Source: Clostridia bacterium
Lineage (GTDB): Bacteria; Bacillota; Clostridia; Oscillospirales; Acutalibacteraceae
Length of the DNA stretch: 37,069 bases
Reading direction: 5' to 3'
NCBI GenBank assembly: GCA_017407705.1
Contig: JAFQWA010000028.1
Span: 1 to 37,069 of the forward strand
Shown here: positions 23,332 through 31,905 of the stretch, piece by piece
How positions within the stretch are numbered: position 1 is the stretch's first letter
Layout: the number at the start of each line of letters is the position of its first letter
Program-made: the position numbers and the translations under genes
The notes under the pieces: generated by a model
Told to the model about the DNA's origin: nothing
Seen by the model: the letters and a program-made list of their open reading frames with translations, nothing else
Database searches by the model: none

Positions 23332-24921
23332 ATGGAAGAGAAGAAACTTGACACTACAATTGGCACAAATTCACTTGTTAAAAGCACTACCCGTGATCTT
23401 GTTTTTGCGGCGATTTTATTGGTTTTCTCGGTTTTGGCAGTATCCTTCACCCTTTGGGGCGGATTTAGTTTAGGATTTTCAATTTCTTATTTACTGTTTT
23501 TTATTATCTCCACTGTATATTTGTATCCTGCCAAAAAGATTGATGTTTTTTCAATGTTCTGCGGATTTTTATCTTTAGCGGCATCGGCAATTTTCGGTAT
23601 TTACAGAGATAGCGCCATAAACTTCTGGTTGTTTGTGGGAATGGTGATCTGCACTGCAGTGTATTTTATCGGCTTTTGCAACACTGCACGTTTTTGGAGC
23701 GGCGGATATTTGTTGCTGGCAGATGTGGCAAGGACAGTGGTTGTAGTTCCGTTTGCTAATATAGCTAAGATGTTCAGATCCCTTTTCGGCAATGAAAATC
23801 CGAATGTGAAAAAGCTGAAAGGATTTTATAAGGTGGGCATCGGACTTTTGGTTGCCATACCTGCTTTAATAGTGATCGTACCGCTGCTTATCAGCTCAGA
23901 TGCTGCGTTTGAAGGATTTATAGATCGCTTTTTCTCAAATACCGGAGAACTTATAGCGCAGATGTTTTTAGGCTCTATAATCGCACCCATTATCATATCC
24001 TTGCTTTTTGCATTAAAAAAAGACTTGGATAAACCTGAAAGCGATACTCCGGCATCAGTAAATCTGCATATAGTCGATAGTGCTATAATCAATACATTTT
24101 TAACTGTAATATCTCTTTGCTACTTAACCTATTTGTTCACTCAGTTGGCATATTTCTTCAATGCATTTTCAGGACTGTTGCCGGAAAATTACACAGTGAC
24201 CCAGTATGCAAGACGTGGATTTTTCGAGATGTGCACCATTGCAGTTATAAATATGATAATAATTTTTGCCTCTCTTGTGCTGCTAAAACGCAAGGAAAAC
24301 AAAACCTCTGTGGTAACAAAAATCCTTTGCTGTTTTATAATATTGTTCACAATGGTCATTATTTCAACATCATTTTCCAAGATGTACCTGTATATGGAAA
24401 CCTACGGCCTTACCCGACTCAGAGTATTGACCTCCTGCTTTATGGTGGTGCTGTTCATTTTGTTTATTCTCGCACTTATCAGGATCTTTGCAACTAAATT
24501 CCCTTATATGAAAGTGGCTCTTGCAGTTGGATTTTCAGCAATTATCATAGTGGGCTTTGCGGATGTTGACAGAGTTGTATCCAAATATGATGTGGAGCAG
24601 TACAAGGCAGGAGCACTTCCCGAGCTTGATATCGGCGTGTTCGAGGATATGTCTGATTCTTGCGTTCCTTATTTGATAGAGCTTATGAATTATGATGACG
24701 GTCCTTTGTCATACGCCGCAAGAGAGGAACTTTCATCACGTTTTGAGGCTAAATTTACTCAAAAAGACGGCAAGATAGTTCCTATCAGTTCGGTAAACGA
24801 TTTCAGAAGCTATAACTACGCCAAAACTCAGGCAGATAAGCTGTTGTTACAGTATGCCGATGAACTGGCACCCTTGTATTACGACGGTGACTATTACGAG
24901 GACAGCTACTTTGATGAATAG
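23332..24921 (+). CDS. DUF4153/DUF4173-like polytopic membrane protein
   Basis: The 529-residue protein has about 11-12 membrane segments across residues 25-420 and a soluble acidic C terminus (about 425-529). The block YARRGFFEMCTIAVINM near residue 310 is the signature I associate with DUF4153/DUF4173 proteins. The tail includes ARE-type helix DGPLSYAAREELSSRF and ends in Asp/Tyr/Glu-rich DGDYYEDSYFDE. GGAGG precedes the ATG. It is the largest protein of the operon. The molecular function of the family is unknown; transport or sensing are guesses. Confidence 0.78.
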   Translation: MEEKKLDTTIGTNSLVKSTTRDLVFAAILLVFSVLAVSFTLWGGFSLGFSISYLLFFIISTVYLYPAKKIDVFSMFCGFLSLAASAIFGIYRDSAINFWLFVGMVICTAVYFIGFCNTARFWSGGYLLLADVARTVVVVPFANIAKMFRSLFGNENPNVKKLKGFYKVGIGLLVAIPALIVIVPLLISSDAAFEGFIDRFFSNTGELIAQMFLGSIIAPIIISLLFALKKDLDKPESDTPASVNLHIVDSAIINTFLTVISLCYLTYLFTQLAYFFNAFSGLLPENYTVTQYARRGFFEMCTIAVINMIIIFASLVLLKRKENKTSVVTKILCCFIILFTMVIISTSFSKMYLYMETYGLTRLRVLTSCFMVVLFILFILALIRIFATKFPYMKVALAVGFSAIIIVGFADVDRVVSKYDVEQYKAGALPELDIGVFEDMSDSCVPYLIELMNYDDGPLSYAAREELSSRFEAKFTQKDGKIVPISSVNDFRSYNYAKTQADKLLLQYADELAPLYYDGDYYEDSYFDE

Positions 24922-24933
24922 GAGGGATTTATT

Positions 24934-25590
24934 ATGAACAAACAAGTAAAAAGAGTATTGTACGGGGTGTGGCTTACACTTCTTGTTGCAGTGGTAGGAA
25001 TAAAGATATACTGCTTTTTCCTTTACCCACACTGGCGGTTTATGAGTAGTACAGTATTTACATCCGTATTTACAGCGATACCGTACATATTAATGTCTGC
25101 ATTTAAGGCTTTACCGCACATATTAATATCAGTTACTGCGTTATCAAAGCCTTTTCCACGTTTACAACAAAGGTATGATACTCTAAAACGCATAACAGGT
25201 ATGGTTTGCTTTATTTTTGCAGCACTTATGCTGGCACTAATGTTGGAGTATATCATATATGACGTGTGCATGTTGAGTGCGAGTTTATCCAGCCTCTTAT
25301 CAAGTTTGGGACGTTATATAACAAATGCACTTGTGTTAACAGCTGTTACATTTAGTTGTCTTTTGGACGATAAGCATTTCAAGACCAAAAGGGCACTGAC
25401 TTTGGTAGCCTGCGGGCTATATGTTATAGGTCAGATTTTACCCGCTTTTAACCTGATTAGACTACTGGATCCTTCTGGCAAATATCTAATTAGTGTAATA
25501 ATTGATTTTGTTAAATCCTTATGCTATTCAGGTGTAATGCTGTTTGCGATATATCCGAGAAAAGAGGAGAATGAAAATGCTGAGGTATAG
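24934..25590 (+). CDS. Hypothetical multi-pass membrane protein
   Basis: The 218-residue, basic-ended protein has about five or six hydrophobic helices (about 8-30, 38-60, 88-112, 122-142, 150-172, 185-205) and a short charged tail (PRKEENENAEV). AGGAGGG precedes the ATG, 12 bp after the preceding gene, and the last 14 bases overlap the next gene. I recognise no domain. Confidence 0.7.
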   Translation: MNKQVKRVLYGVWLTLLVAVVGIKIYCFFLYPHWRFMSSTVFTSVFTAIPYILMSAFKALPHILISVTALSKPFPRLQQRYDTLKRITGMVCFIFAALMLALMLEYIIYDVCMLSASLSSLLSSLGRYITNALVLTAVTFSCLLDDKHFKTKRALTLVACGLYVIGQILPAFNLIRLLDPSGKYLISVIIDFVKSLCYSGVMLFAIYPRKEENENAEV

Positions 25591-25975
25591 TATGATGTGG
25601 CAATATGTAGTTGCCGCTGTCGAATTTGTTTTGGCTGTGACGTTAGCCGTGGTGATAGCCAAAAAACTTAAACCTTACTGCACACTGAAAACCTTATGCT
25701 TGTCGGTATTGTCAGGCGTATTTACCGGAACAGGTCTGATGTGTTATGTTTCAAGCGTTTTTGCCGGTATGGGCGAAAACAAGACAACAACCTATATGTT
25801 TTTGGCAATAGGCATTGCGTGTTTGATTGCACTGATAGTAACGGTAATAATGTATATAATAACACGGCTTAAAAACTTTTCATTTCTAACCTTTGCCTTA
25901 GAGGTTATATTGGGGGTAATGTGCATATACCCCACAATGGCTCTATTTGGAGTTGTTTTAAAATTTATTGGTTAA
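25577..25975 (+). CDS. Small hypothetical membrane protein
   Basis: The 132-residue protein has four hydrophobic segments (about 8-30, 42-65, 72-95, 102-125). In-frame ATGs exist at 25544, 25571 and 25577; GAGGAGA fits only the last (about seven bases), so 25577 is chosen. The gene overlaps the end of its predecessor by 14 bp, indicating translational coupling. Last gene of the membrane operon before a strong terminator. No family recognised. Confidence 0.7.
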   Translation: MLRYSMMWQYVVAAVEFVLAVTLAVVIAKKLKPYCTLKTLCLSVLSGVFTGTGLMCYVSSVFAGMGENKTTTYMFLAIGIACLIALIVTVIMYIITRLKNFSFLTFALEVILGVMCIYPTMALFGVVLKFIG

Positions 25976-25976
25976 A

Positions 25977-26013
25977 CAAAAGGCTATGGACTAATAAAGT
26001 CCATAGCCTTTTA
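25977..26013. terminator. Bidirectional terminator
   Basis: The perfect 15-bp stem AAAAGGCTATGGACT/AGTCCATAGCCTTTT with an AATAA loop lies between the membrane operon (plus) and the lipoprotein gene (minus). Confidence 0.88.
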
Positions 26014-26035
26014 AGTTTGTTATTAAAATATGAAA

Positions 26036-26992
26036 TTAAATTTCCTGTGCGTTTTCAATATCCATACCTTTGGGAACGGTTACTTCACCGCTTGATAAGA
26101 TGCTGAAGGTTATGTTCATATTGATAGTTTGTGTCATTTTAACATTTAGCATTTCCATATCGATCTCTGTAGCAATTGAGGTCTTTTCCATTACTCCGTT
26201 GCTACCAACAGTGGCTGATATGCTAAGGAATTTGTAATCTGAAGCAGTAAGTCCTAATTCGTTACCACCCATCATAGCGTTTAACACATCAAAGGTGTCG
26301 TTATCTAATGATTTGATATCCACGTCAAAAGAAACGGTGGTTTTGCCGCCGGATACTGATGCTTTGCTGTTAGAAATTTTGATTCCTTTAGCAGAGAGGT
26401 CTATAGTAGGCATAGCAAGCATTTCTGCATCTTCAGCATCGTTCTTGATTTTATATGTTACGCCATCTACAATTGTATAGGTGTAGCCGTTTTCATAATA
26501 GTTATAGCTGGTGGATACGGTTCCTATCATTTTAGTTGTAATTTTGGTCGAGGACTTAACTAAATTGGATTTAGCATCAAATTCGCACATTTCAACGTAG
26601 GATACAGATGATTTTTGAGTTAAGCCGTCTGTTTTTACATCGACAGTACCGTCGTTTTCACTTTTCATTATCTTTGACTTTCTTGCTTCGATTAATTTAT
26701 CAATACCTGAATTGTACACAGCAAGAACGTCAACTTTGGGAGCGGTAGTAGTGGGTTTTGCAGTTGTGGTGGGTTTTGCGGTGGTAGTGGGTTTTGCAGT
26801 TGTGGTGGGTTTTGCGGTGGTAGTGGCTGTAGTTGTGGCAACGGTGGTGGTTGCGGCTTCGGTTACAGCTGCAGTGGTTGTGGTAGATGCCTTTGTTGTA
26901 GTAGCGTTGGCATCGGTGGGAGTGTCAGTTGTGCAAGATGCCATACATAAAACAAATGAGCAAATAAGTGACATAATAACAAGCTTTTTCAT
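26036..26992 (-). CDS. Thr-rich surface lipoprotein
   Basis: The 318-residue protein has a lipoprotein signal: charged MKK start, hydrophobic stretch, and lipobox MASC with Cys20 to be lipidated. A long Thr/Ala linker follows (about 22-87), including five TTTAKP/TTTAP units in tandem. The C-terminal domain (about 88-318) is rich in beta strands and Ser/Lys, and resembles outer-surface or LolA-like lipid-binding folds only loosely. I assign no function. GGGGGA precedes the ATG. The repeat linker is encoded by exact DNA repeats and may vary in length between strains. Confidence 0.82.
   Translation of the reverse strand: MKKLVIMSLICSFVLCMASCTTDTPTDANATTTKASTTTTAAVTEAATTTVATTTATTTAKPTTTAKPTTTAKPTTTAKPTTTAPKVDVLAVYNSGIDKLIEARKSKIMKSENDGTVDVKTDGLTQKSSVSYVEMCEFDAKSNLVKSSTKITTKMIGTVSTSYNYYENGYTYTIVDGVTYKIKNDAEDAEMLAMPTIDLSAKGIKISNSKASVSGGKTTVSFDVDIKSLDNDTFDVLNAMMGGNELGLTASDYKFLSISATVGSNGVMEKTSIATEIDMEMLNVKMTQTINMNITFSILSSGEVTVPKGMDIENAQEI
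26748..26819. repeat. Tandem 36-bp repeat in the lipoprotein linker
   Basis: Two exact copies of a 36-bp unit (26748-26783 and 26784-26819), each made of two near-identical 18-bp halves (GTRGTGGGTTTTGCRGTK). They encode the TTTAKP linker units on the minus strand. Partial units continue on both sides. Confidence 0.92.
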
Positions 26993-27028
26993 AAAAATCC
27001 CCCAAATAATAAAAATATTTACAAATTC

Positions 27029-27057
27029 ATATTATCATTTTTATTTGAGGCTGTCAA
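27029..27057 (-). promoter_or_regulatory. Promoter of the lipoprotein gene
   Basis: On the minus strand consensus TTGACA, a 17-base spacer and TAATAT, 37 bases before the ATG. Confidence 0.7.
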
Positions 27058-27081
27058 CTTGAATTTATATTGAAAAAAACT

Positions 27082-27110
27082 TTGTAATTTGCTTTGTTAT
27101 ATGTTATACT
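27082..27110 (+). promoter_or_regulatory. Promoter of the aminotransferase-trpS operon
   Basis: TTGTAA (27082-27087), a 17-base spacer and TATACT (27105-27110), 40 bases before the first gene. Confidence 0.6.
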
Positions 27111-27149
27111 GTTTACTGTATAAGTTAAATTTGAAAGGTTTGTAATTTA

Positions 27150-28334
27150 ATGGAGTATTCTTTTTCAAAAAAAGTATCTTCTTTGCAGCCGTCGGCTATC
27201 AGAGAGATCTTAAAATTTACATCTATGCCGGGAGTTATTTCCTTTGCGGCAGGTAACCCTGCTCCTGAAGCGTTCCCCGAAAAGGAGGTAGCCCAGATCT
27301 CTGCAAATATTTTGGCAACCCGACCCATTGATGCTCTGCAGTATTCTATTACAGAGGGATATATTCCGCTGCGTGAGACAGTTGCTCAGTATATGAAAAC
27401 TAAGCACAATGTGGGCAAGGACTTTGATAAGATCATCATTACCGCAGGTGCTCAGCAGGTAATGGACCTTACCACTAAAGCCCTGTGCAATGAGGGTGAT
27501 ACCGTAATTTGTGAGTCACCCAGTTTTATCGGTTCGCTGAACGCTTTCCGTTCTTACGGAGTTCATCTTTGTGGTGTGCCCGTGGAAAGTGACGGTATGA
27601 ACATCGAGAAATTAGAGCAGGCTTTGAAAACCGAGAAAAACGTTAGATTTATATATACTATCCCCAATTTCCAAAATCCCTCGGGAGTTACAATGTCTTT
27701 GGAAAAGCGTAAGAGCGTTTACGAGCTTGCCAAGAAATACGGCGTTATGATCTTGGAGGATAACCCTTACGGTGAGATCAGATTTGCAGGGGAGAACGTG
27801 CCTTGCATAAAATCTCTGGATACTGAGGGCATCGTAATTTACGCAGGTTCCTTCTCGAAGGTGCTTTCACCGGGTATGCGTGTGGGCTATGCCATTGCAC
27901 CTGAGGCAGTTATTGCAAAGCTTACTGTGTGCAAGCAGGTTTCTGACGTTCACACCACTATTTTCACACAGATAATTGCCGACGAGTTTATGAGAAATTA
28001 CGACTTTGAGGCACATCTTGAAAGAATACGTGCTATTTACAAGCACAAGGCTCAGCTTATGATGAAGCTGATGGACGAAAAGTTCGGTGATAAGGTTAAA
28101 TATCAGCCTATTGAAGGCGGTTTGTTCTTGTGGTGCACTCTGCCTGATGGCGTGGATATGCCCGCATTTTGCAAGAAAGCAGTTGAGAACAAGGTGGCTG
28201 TGGTGCCCGGCAACGCATTCTTGATGGATGAAGCCGAGTCCTGCCAGAATTTCAGAACCAACTTCTCAACCCCCACTGATGAACAGCTTATCAAGGGTAT
28301 GGATATACTGGGTGAACTGGTAAAATCACTTTAA
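27150..28334 (+). CDS. PLP-dependent aminotransferase, class I/II (2-aminoadipate type)
   Basis: Pyridoxal phosphate enzyme transferring amino groups, close in pattern to LysN/2-aminoadipate and multi-substrate aminotransferases. The 394-residue protein shows ISFAAGNPAPEAFP at the N terminus, LQYSITEGYIPLRE, the cofactor-side ITAGAQQVMDL, YTIPNFQNPSGVTM, DNPYGEIRF, and the cofactor lysine in AGSFSKVLSPGMRVGY. The C-terminal arginine for substrate carboxylate is probably in NFRTNFS. Aromatic or branched-chain substrates are also possible. Fifteen bases separate it from trpS, suggesting a shared transcript. Confidence 0.93.
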   Translation: MEYSFSKKVSSLQPSAIREILKFTSMPGVISFAAGNPAPEAFPEKEVAQISANILATRPIDALQYSITEGYIPLRETVAQYMKTKHNVGKDFDKIIITAGAQQVMDLTTKALCNEGDTVICESPSFIGSLNAFRSYGVHLCGVPVESDGMNIEKLEQALKTEKNVRFIYTIPNFQNPSGVTMSLEKRKSVYELAKKYGVMILEDNPYGEIRFAGENVPCIKSLDTEGIVIYAGSFSKVLSPGMRVGYAIAPEAVIAKLTVCKQVSDVHTTIFTQIIADEFMRNYDFEAHLERIRAIYKHKAQLMMKLMDEKFGDKVKYQPIEGGLFLWCTLPDGVDMPAFCKKAVENKVAVVPGNAFLMDEAESCQNFRTNFSTPTDEQLIKGMDILGELVKSL

Positions 28335-28349
28335 TACAGGAGAATTTTT

Positions 28350-29354
28350 ATGGAAAATCAGACTGCCCCTAAAAAAAGAATATTCAGCGCCATAAAGCCC
28401 ACAGGTAGCTTTACCTTGGGCAACTACATAGGTGCGCTTAAAAACTGGGTAAATCTGCAGGAGGAGTACGACTCACTGTTTGCTATTGCAGATCTTCATG
28501 CTATTACTATCCGCATTGACCCTGCAAAGCTTCGTGCACAAACTCTGCAGTCTTACGCTATATTGTCTGCTATCGGACTTGACCCCGAAAAGAGCATACT
28601 GTTTATTCAGTCCCACGTTCACGAACACGCAGAACTGGCTTGGATACTTAACTGCTATTCACAGTTTGGCGAAATGACACGTATGACACAGTTTAAGGAT
28701 AAGTCTGCAAAACACGCTGATAACATCAACTTAGGCTTGTTTGCATATCCTTCACTTATGGCGGCAGACATTCTGCTTTACAATGCTGATTTAGTGCCTA
28801 TCGGCGCTGACCAGAAACAGCATTTGGAATTAACCCGTACTATCGCTCAGCGTTTTAACGGACTTTACAGCGAAACCTTCACTATGCCTGAGGGCTTTAT
28901 ACCTAAGGTTGGTGCAAGAATTATGTCCTTGCAGAATCCCTTGGAGAAAATGGGTAAGTCTGACTCTAATGAAAACGCTTACATTAAGATTTTGGATAAA
29001 CCCGAAGATATTCTGCGTAAGTTCAAACGTGCCGTAACCGATTCCGATGCAAAGGTATTTTACGGTGAGGGCAAAGAGGGTATCAACAACCTTATGTCTA
29101 TTTACTCCTCTGTTACGGGACTAAGCTTTGAACAGATCGAGCGTGATTTTGACGGTAAAGGCTACGGTGACTTTAAGGTGGCTGTTGCTGAGGCGGTTAT
29201 TGAGGAGCTTCGACCTGTAAGAGAAAAATACGATATGCTGATAAATGATAAAGCGTATCTTGAAAGTCTTTATAAGGCAGGTGCTGAAAAAGCAACCTAT
29301 ATCGCAAGAAAGACCTTGTCTAAGGTAAAACGCAAGGTTGGATTTATTAGCTAA
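28350..29354 (+). CDS. trpS: Tryptophanyl-tRNA synthetase
   Basis: Charges tRNA-Trp in the cytoplasm. The 334-residue class I synthetase has a HIGH-type signature in KPTGSFTLGNYIGAL (TLGN in place of HIGN) and a KMSKS-type loop as EKMGKSDSNENAYI. Further hallmarks are YPSLMAADILLY, PIGADQKQHLELTR and the C-terminal anticodon-side helices. Length and order are normal. AGGAGAA precedes the ATG. It lies inside an operon and has no T-box leader of its own. Confidence 0.97.
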   Translation: MENQTAPKKRIFSAIKPTGSFTLGNYIGALKNWVNLQEEYDSLFAIADLHAITIRIDPAKLRAQTLQSYAILSAIGLDPEKSILFIQSHVHEHAELAWILNCYSQFGEMTRMTQFKDKSAKHADNINLGLFAYPSLMAADILLYNADLVPIGADQKQHLELTRTIAQRFNGLYSETFTMPEGFIPKVGARIMSLQNPLEKMGKSDSNENAYIKILDKPEDILRKFKRAVTDSDAKVFYGEGKEGINNLMSIYSSVTGLSFEQIERDFDGKGYGDFKVAVAEAVIEELRPVREKYDMLINDKAYLESLYKAGAEKATYIARKTLSKVKRKVGFIS

Positions 29355-29366
29355 GGGAGAATAAAA

Positions 29367-30872
29367 ATGATAGATTATAAGCAGTTTAAAAGCGGAACCG
29401 ATATAAGAGGTGTTGCATCAGAGGGCGTGGAAAACGAGCACATCAACCTTACCGACGAGGTTATTTGCACCATTACCGATGCTTTTTTGGTGTGGCTGTC
29501 TGATAAGCTTCAAAAACCTGCTCAGCAGATGAAGATTTCTGTGGGTCACGACTCACGTATTTCTGCTGATCGCATAAAGAACGACGTTATATCAACTTTA
29601 GTCAGCCGTGGCGTGTGGGTAGTGGATTGCTCACTGGCATCTACCCCTTCTATGTTTATGACCACTGTGGAAATCGGCTGTGACGCCGCTGTGCAGATTA
29701 CTGCCAGTCACCACCCCTTCAACCGCAACGGCTTGAAATTCTTTGTAAGATCAGGCGGTTTGGATGGTGCTGACATCAGTGATATACTTGCAAAAGCCGC
29801 CGCAGGTGAGAAGGTTGAGGCTAAAGAGGGCAAGTGCGAAAAGTATGATTTTATGAAGGATTATGCTAAAATACTTCGTCAGCTTATTATCAGCAAAACC
29901 GGTAGCGACAAGCCTTTAGAGGGATTTAGAATTGTTGTGGATGCAGGTAACGGCGCCGGCGGATTTTACGCTTATGACGTGTTAGAGCCCCTTGGTGCTA
30001 ATATCAACGGCAGCCAGTTCCTGGAGCCTGACGGTATGTTCCCCAACCATATTCCCAACCCCGAAAATGAGCAGGCAATGGCAAGTATTTCTGCCGCAAC
30101 TGTAAATTCGGGCGCTGATCTGGGCGTTATTTTCGATACCGACGTGGACAGAGCAAGCTGCGTTGATAACAAGGGCAGAGAGATCAACCGTAACCGTATC
30201 GTTGCACTGGCTGCAGCTATTGCTTTGGAGGGCAACGAGGGTGGCACTGTGGTTACCGACTCGGTTACATCTGCAGGACTTAAAACCTTTATCGAAGCCG
30301 ATCTTAAAGGTAAACACCACCGCTTTAAGCGTGGATATAAGAATGTTATTGATGAGTCTATCCGTTTGAATAATGAGGGAATTTTGTCACCTTTGGCCAT
30401 TGAAACCTCAGGTCACGCCGCTTTCAGCGAGAACTATTTCCTTGACGACGGTGCTTATCTCATCACCAAGATCATCATTAAAATGGCTCAGCTGAAAAAA
30501 GAGGGCAAGACTATTGACGATCTGATTAAAAATCTGAAAGAGCCTGTGGAGGCAAAAGAGTTAAGATTTAAAATCACCGACCCCGATTTCAGAAGCTACG
30601 GTATGGGCGTTATATCCGACCTTGAAAGCTATGCTAAAAATAAGGGTTGGGATATTGCTCCCGATAACCATGAGGGTATTCGTATTTCCTTTGGTGATAA
30701 TATGGGCAACGGCTGGTTTTTACTGCGACTCAGCGTTCACGATCCCATTATGCCCCTTAACATTGAAAGTGATGTAGAGGGCGGAGTAATGGTGATTGCA
30801 AAGCAGTTGTATGAGTTCTTAAAGGGTTGCGACAAGCTGGACCTGTCAGCCATTGAAAATTTTATAAAATAA
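29367..30872 (+). CDS. Phosphomannomutase/phosphoglucomutase family (COG1109)
   Basis: Moves phosphate between the 6 and 1 positions of hexose phosphates through a phosphoserine. The 501-residue alpha-D-phosphohexomutase has the serine loop ITASHHPFNRNGLKFF (usual TASHNP; the Asn is His here), the metal loop FDTDVDRA, a sugar-binding stretch around LAIETSGHAAF, and a C-terminal phosphate-binding domain with RISFGDNMGNGWFLLR. The GHDSRISAD segment near residue 63 is also typical. GGGAGA precedes the ATG, 12 bp after trpS. Whether glucose, mannose or glucosamine phosphate is preferred cannot be told. Confidence 0.92.
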   Translation: MIDYKQFKSGTDIRGVASEGVENEHINLTDEVICTITDAFLVWLSDKLQKPAQQMKISVGHDSRISADRIKNDVISTLVSRGVWVVDCSLASTPSMFMTTVEIGCDAAVQITASHHPFNRNGLKFFVRSGGLDGADISDILAKAAAGEKVEAKEGKCEKYDFMKDYAKILRQLIISKTGSDKPLEGFRIVVDAGNGAGGFYAYDVLEPLGANINGSQFLEPDGMFPNHIPNPENEQAMASISAATVNSGADLGVIFDTDVDRASCVDNKGREINRNRIVALAAAIALEGNEGGTVVTDSVTSAGLKTFIEADLKGKHHRFKRGYKNVIDESIRLNNEGILSPLAIETSGHAAFSENYFLDDGAYLITKIIIKMAQLKKEGKTIDDLIKNLKEPVEAKELRFKITDPDFRSYGMGVISDLESYAKNKGWDIAPDNHEGIRISFGDNMGNGWFLLRLSVHDPIMPLNIESDVEGGVMVIAKQLYEFLKGCDKLDLSAIENFIK

Positions 30873-30875
30873 ATT

Positions 30876-30909
30876 AAAAGCGGTTTGGATTATTCCAAAC
30901 CGCTTTTTT
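30876..30909. terminator. Bidirectional terminator
   Basis: AAAAGCGGTTTGGA/TCCAAACCGCTTTT, a perfect 14-bp stem, lies between the hexomutase gene and the ParB-like gene and overlaps the latter's stop codon. Confidence 0.85.
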
Positions 30910-31723
30910 AGATAGCCGCGTCTTCAATTTCGTTGCACTGTTTTGGGATAGTCACCGTGTACTGAATATACTGCTCGGTCTCACTGCGTTTGCTGGTGGC
31001 TCTTACACCCGACATTTTCATAACGTCAATGGCACGGTTAATGGAATTTATAAACAGCCGAATATCCCTGACTATCAACGGCTTTTTAACGTTTTTTTCG
31101 GGAGGGGATAACAGCCTGTCCACCATACGTTCAGTATCTTCCACTGTATAGCCTTTGACTATCACTTCATTTAATGCCACGTCACGCAGCTTTACGTCCT
31201 CTATTCTCAGCAGCGACCTTGCGTGACGCTCTGTCAGCTGCATATTTTGTAAGCTTTCACGCTGAGCGGGAGTTAGTTTAAGCAGCCGCAGCTTGTTGGC
31301 AACGGTGGACTGTGCAAACCCCAGCCTTTGTGCCGCCTGATGCTGAGTAAGTCCCCACTTGTTGATAAGTGCGTAAATGCCGTCTGCCTGCTCAAAATAA
31401 GATAGCTCCTGACGTTGCAGATTTTCTATCAGCGCCGCAATATGGGATTGGCAGTCATCAGTTTGCAGTACGATACAAGGCACTTTTTCTATGTTCAGCA
31501 AACTTGCCGCTTTCAATCGGCGCTGACCTGCTATTAACTCATATAACTTTTTATCGTCTTTACAACGCCGTACCGCAAGTGGCTGAATTATTCCGTTTAC
31601 TCGAATACTTTCCACCAGCTTTGCAAGTTCGTCTTTATCTAAAACTTGTCTTACCAAACGGGGTGCTTTGATAAGCTTGCGGTCTATCATTAAAAGCTGT
31701 TTTTCTTTAAACAGTCCTGACAT
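30908..31723 (-). CDS. ParB/Noc-like nucleoid protein, orphan
   Basis: DNA-binding CTPase-type protein of the ParB/Spo0J/Noc family, normally acting in chromosome segregation or division-site choice. The 271 residues contain an N-terminal ParB domain (about 20-105) with NGIIQPLAVR, LIAGQRRLKAA (usual GERR is GQRR) and ALIENLQRQELSYFEQADG, then an HTH (about 115-160: LTQHQAAQRLGFAQSTVANKLRLLKL) and a C-terminal dimerisation part. A longer frame starts at TTG 31753, but AAAGG sits ten bases before the ATG at 31723. No parA partner, rsmG or other origin-region gene is near, and I saw no parS-like 16-mer palindrome. Confidence 0.88.
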   Translation of the reverse strand: MSGLFKEKQLLMIDRKLIKAPRLVRQVLDKDELAKLVESIRVNGIIQPLAVRRCKDDKKLYELIAGQRRLKAASLLNIEKVPCIVLQTDDCQSHIAALIENLQRQELSYFEQADGIYALINKWGLTQHQAAQRLGFAQSTVANKLRLLKLTPAQRESLQNMQLTERHARSLLRIEDVKLRDVALNEVIVKGYTVEDTERMVDRLLSPPEKNVKKPLIVRDIRLFINSINRAIDVMKMSGVRATSKRSETEQYIQYTVTIPKQCNEIEDAAI

Positions 31724-31758
31724 TAAGCTCACGCCTTTCTTGTGTTTTACCAAAACTC

Positions 31759-31788
31759 ATTATACCACATATTGTAAAATTTTTCCAA
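31759..31788 (-). promoter_or_regulatory. Promoter of the ParB-like gene
   Basis: On the minus strand TTGGAA, an 18-base spacer and consensus TATAAT with an extended TG. It is divergent from the GH5 promoter at 31852. Confidence 0.6.
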
Positions 31789-31851
31789 ATACTTTACATC
31801 GCAATATGCGACACGTAATTAAATAAATAGGAATAAATTTGACTAAATCCG

Positions 31852-31880
31852 TTGATTTATTGCATATGTTGTGCTAAACT
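31852..31880 (+). promoter_or_regulatory. Promoter of the GH5 gene
   Basis: TTGATT (31852-31857), a 17-base spacer and TAAACT (31875-31880), 25 bases before the chosen ATG. A small CGCA/TGCG palindrome lies near 31800-31810 between the two divergent promoters. Confidence 0.55.
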
Positions 31881-31905
31881 GACCGTAGAAAGGCAGGGTG
31901 TTTTT

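Noticed and set aside
26712-27062. Plus-strand open frame rich in Val, Phe, Ala and Gly
   Set aside because: It is the mirror of the Thr/Ala/Lys/Pro repeat linker of the lipoprotein gene, has no ribosome site, and crosses that gene's start and promoter.
28350-28400. T-box leader for trpS
   Set aside because: Only 15 bases separate trpS from the upstream gene, leaving no room for the structure.
31852-31905. N-terminal extension of the GH5 protein from a TTG
   Set aside because: It overlaps the likely promoter, lacks a ribosome site and adds no signal peptide.
31754-31905. parS-like site between the ParB-like and GH5 genes
   Set aside because: Only a short CGCA/TGCG palindrome is present; no TGTTTCACGTGAAACA-like sequence was found by eye here.
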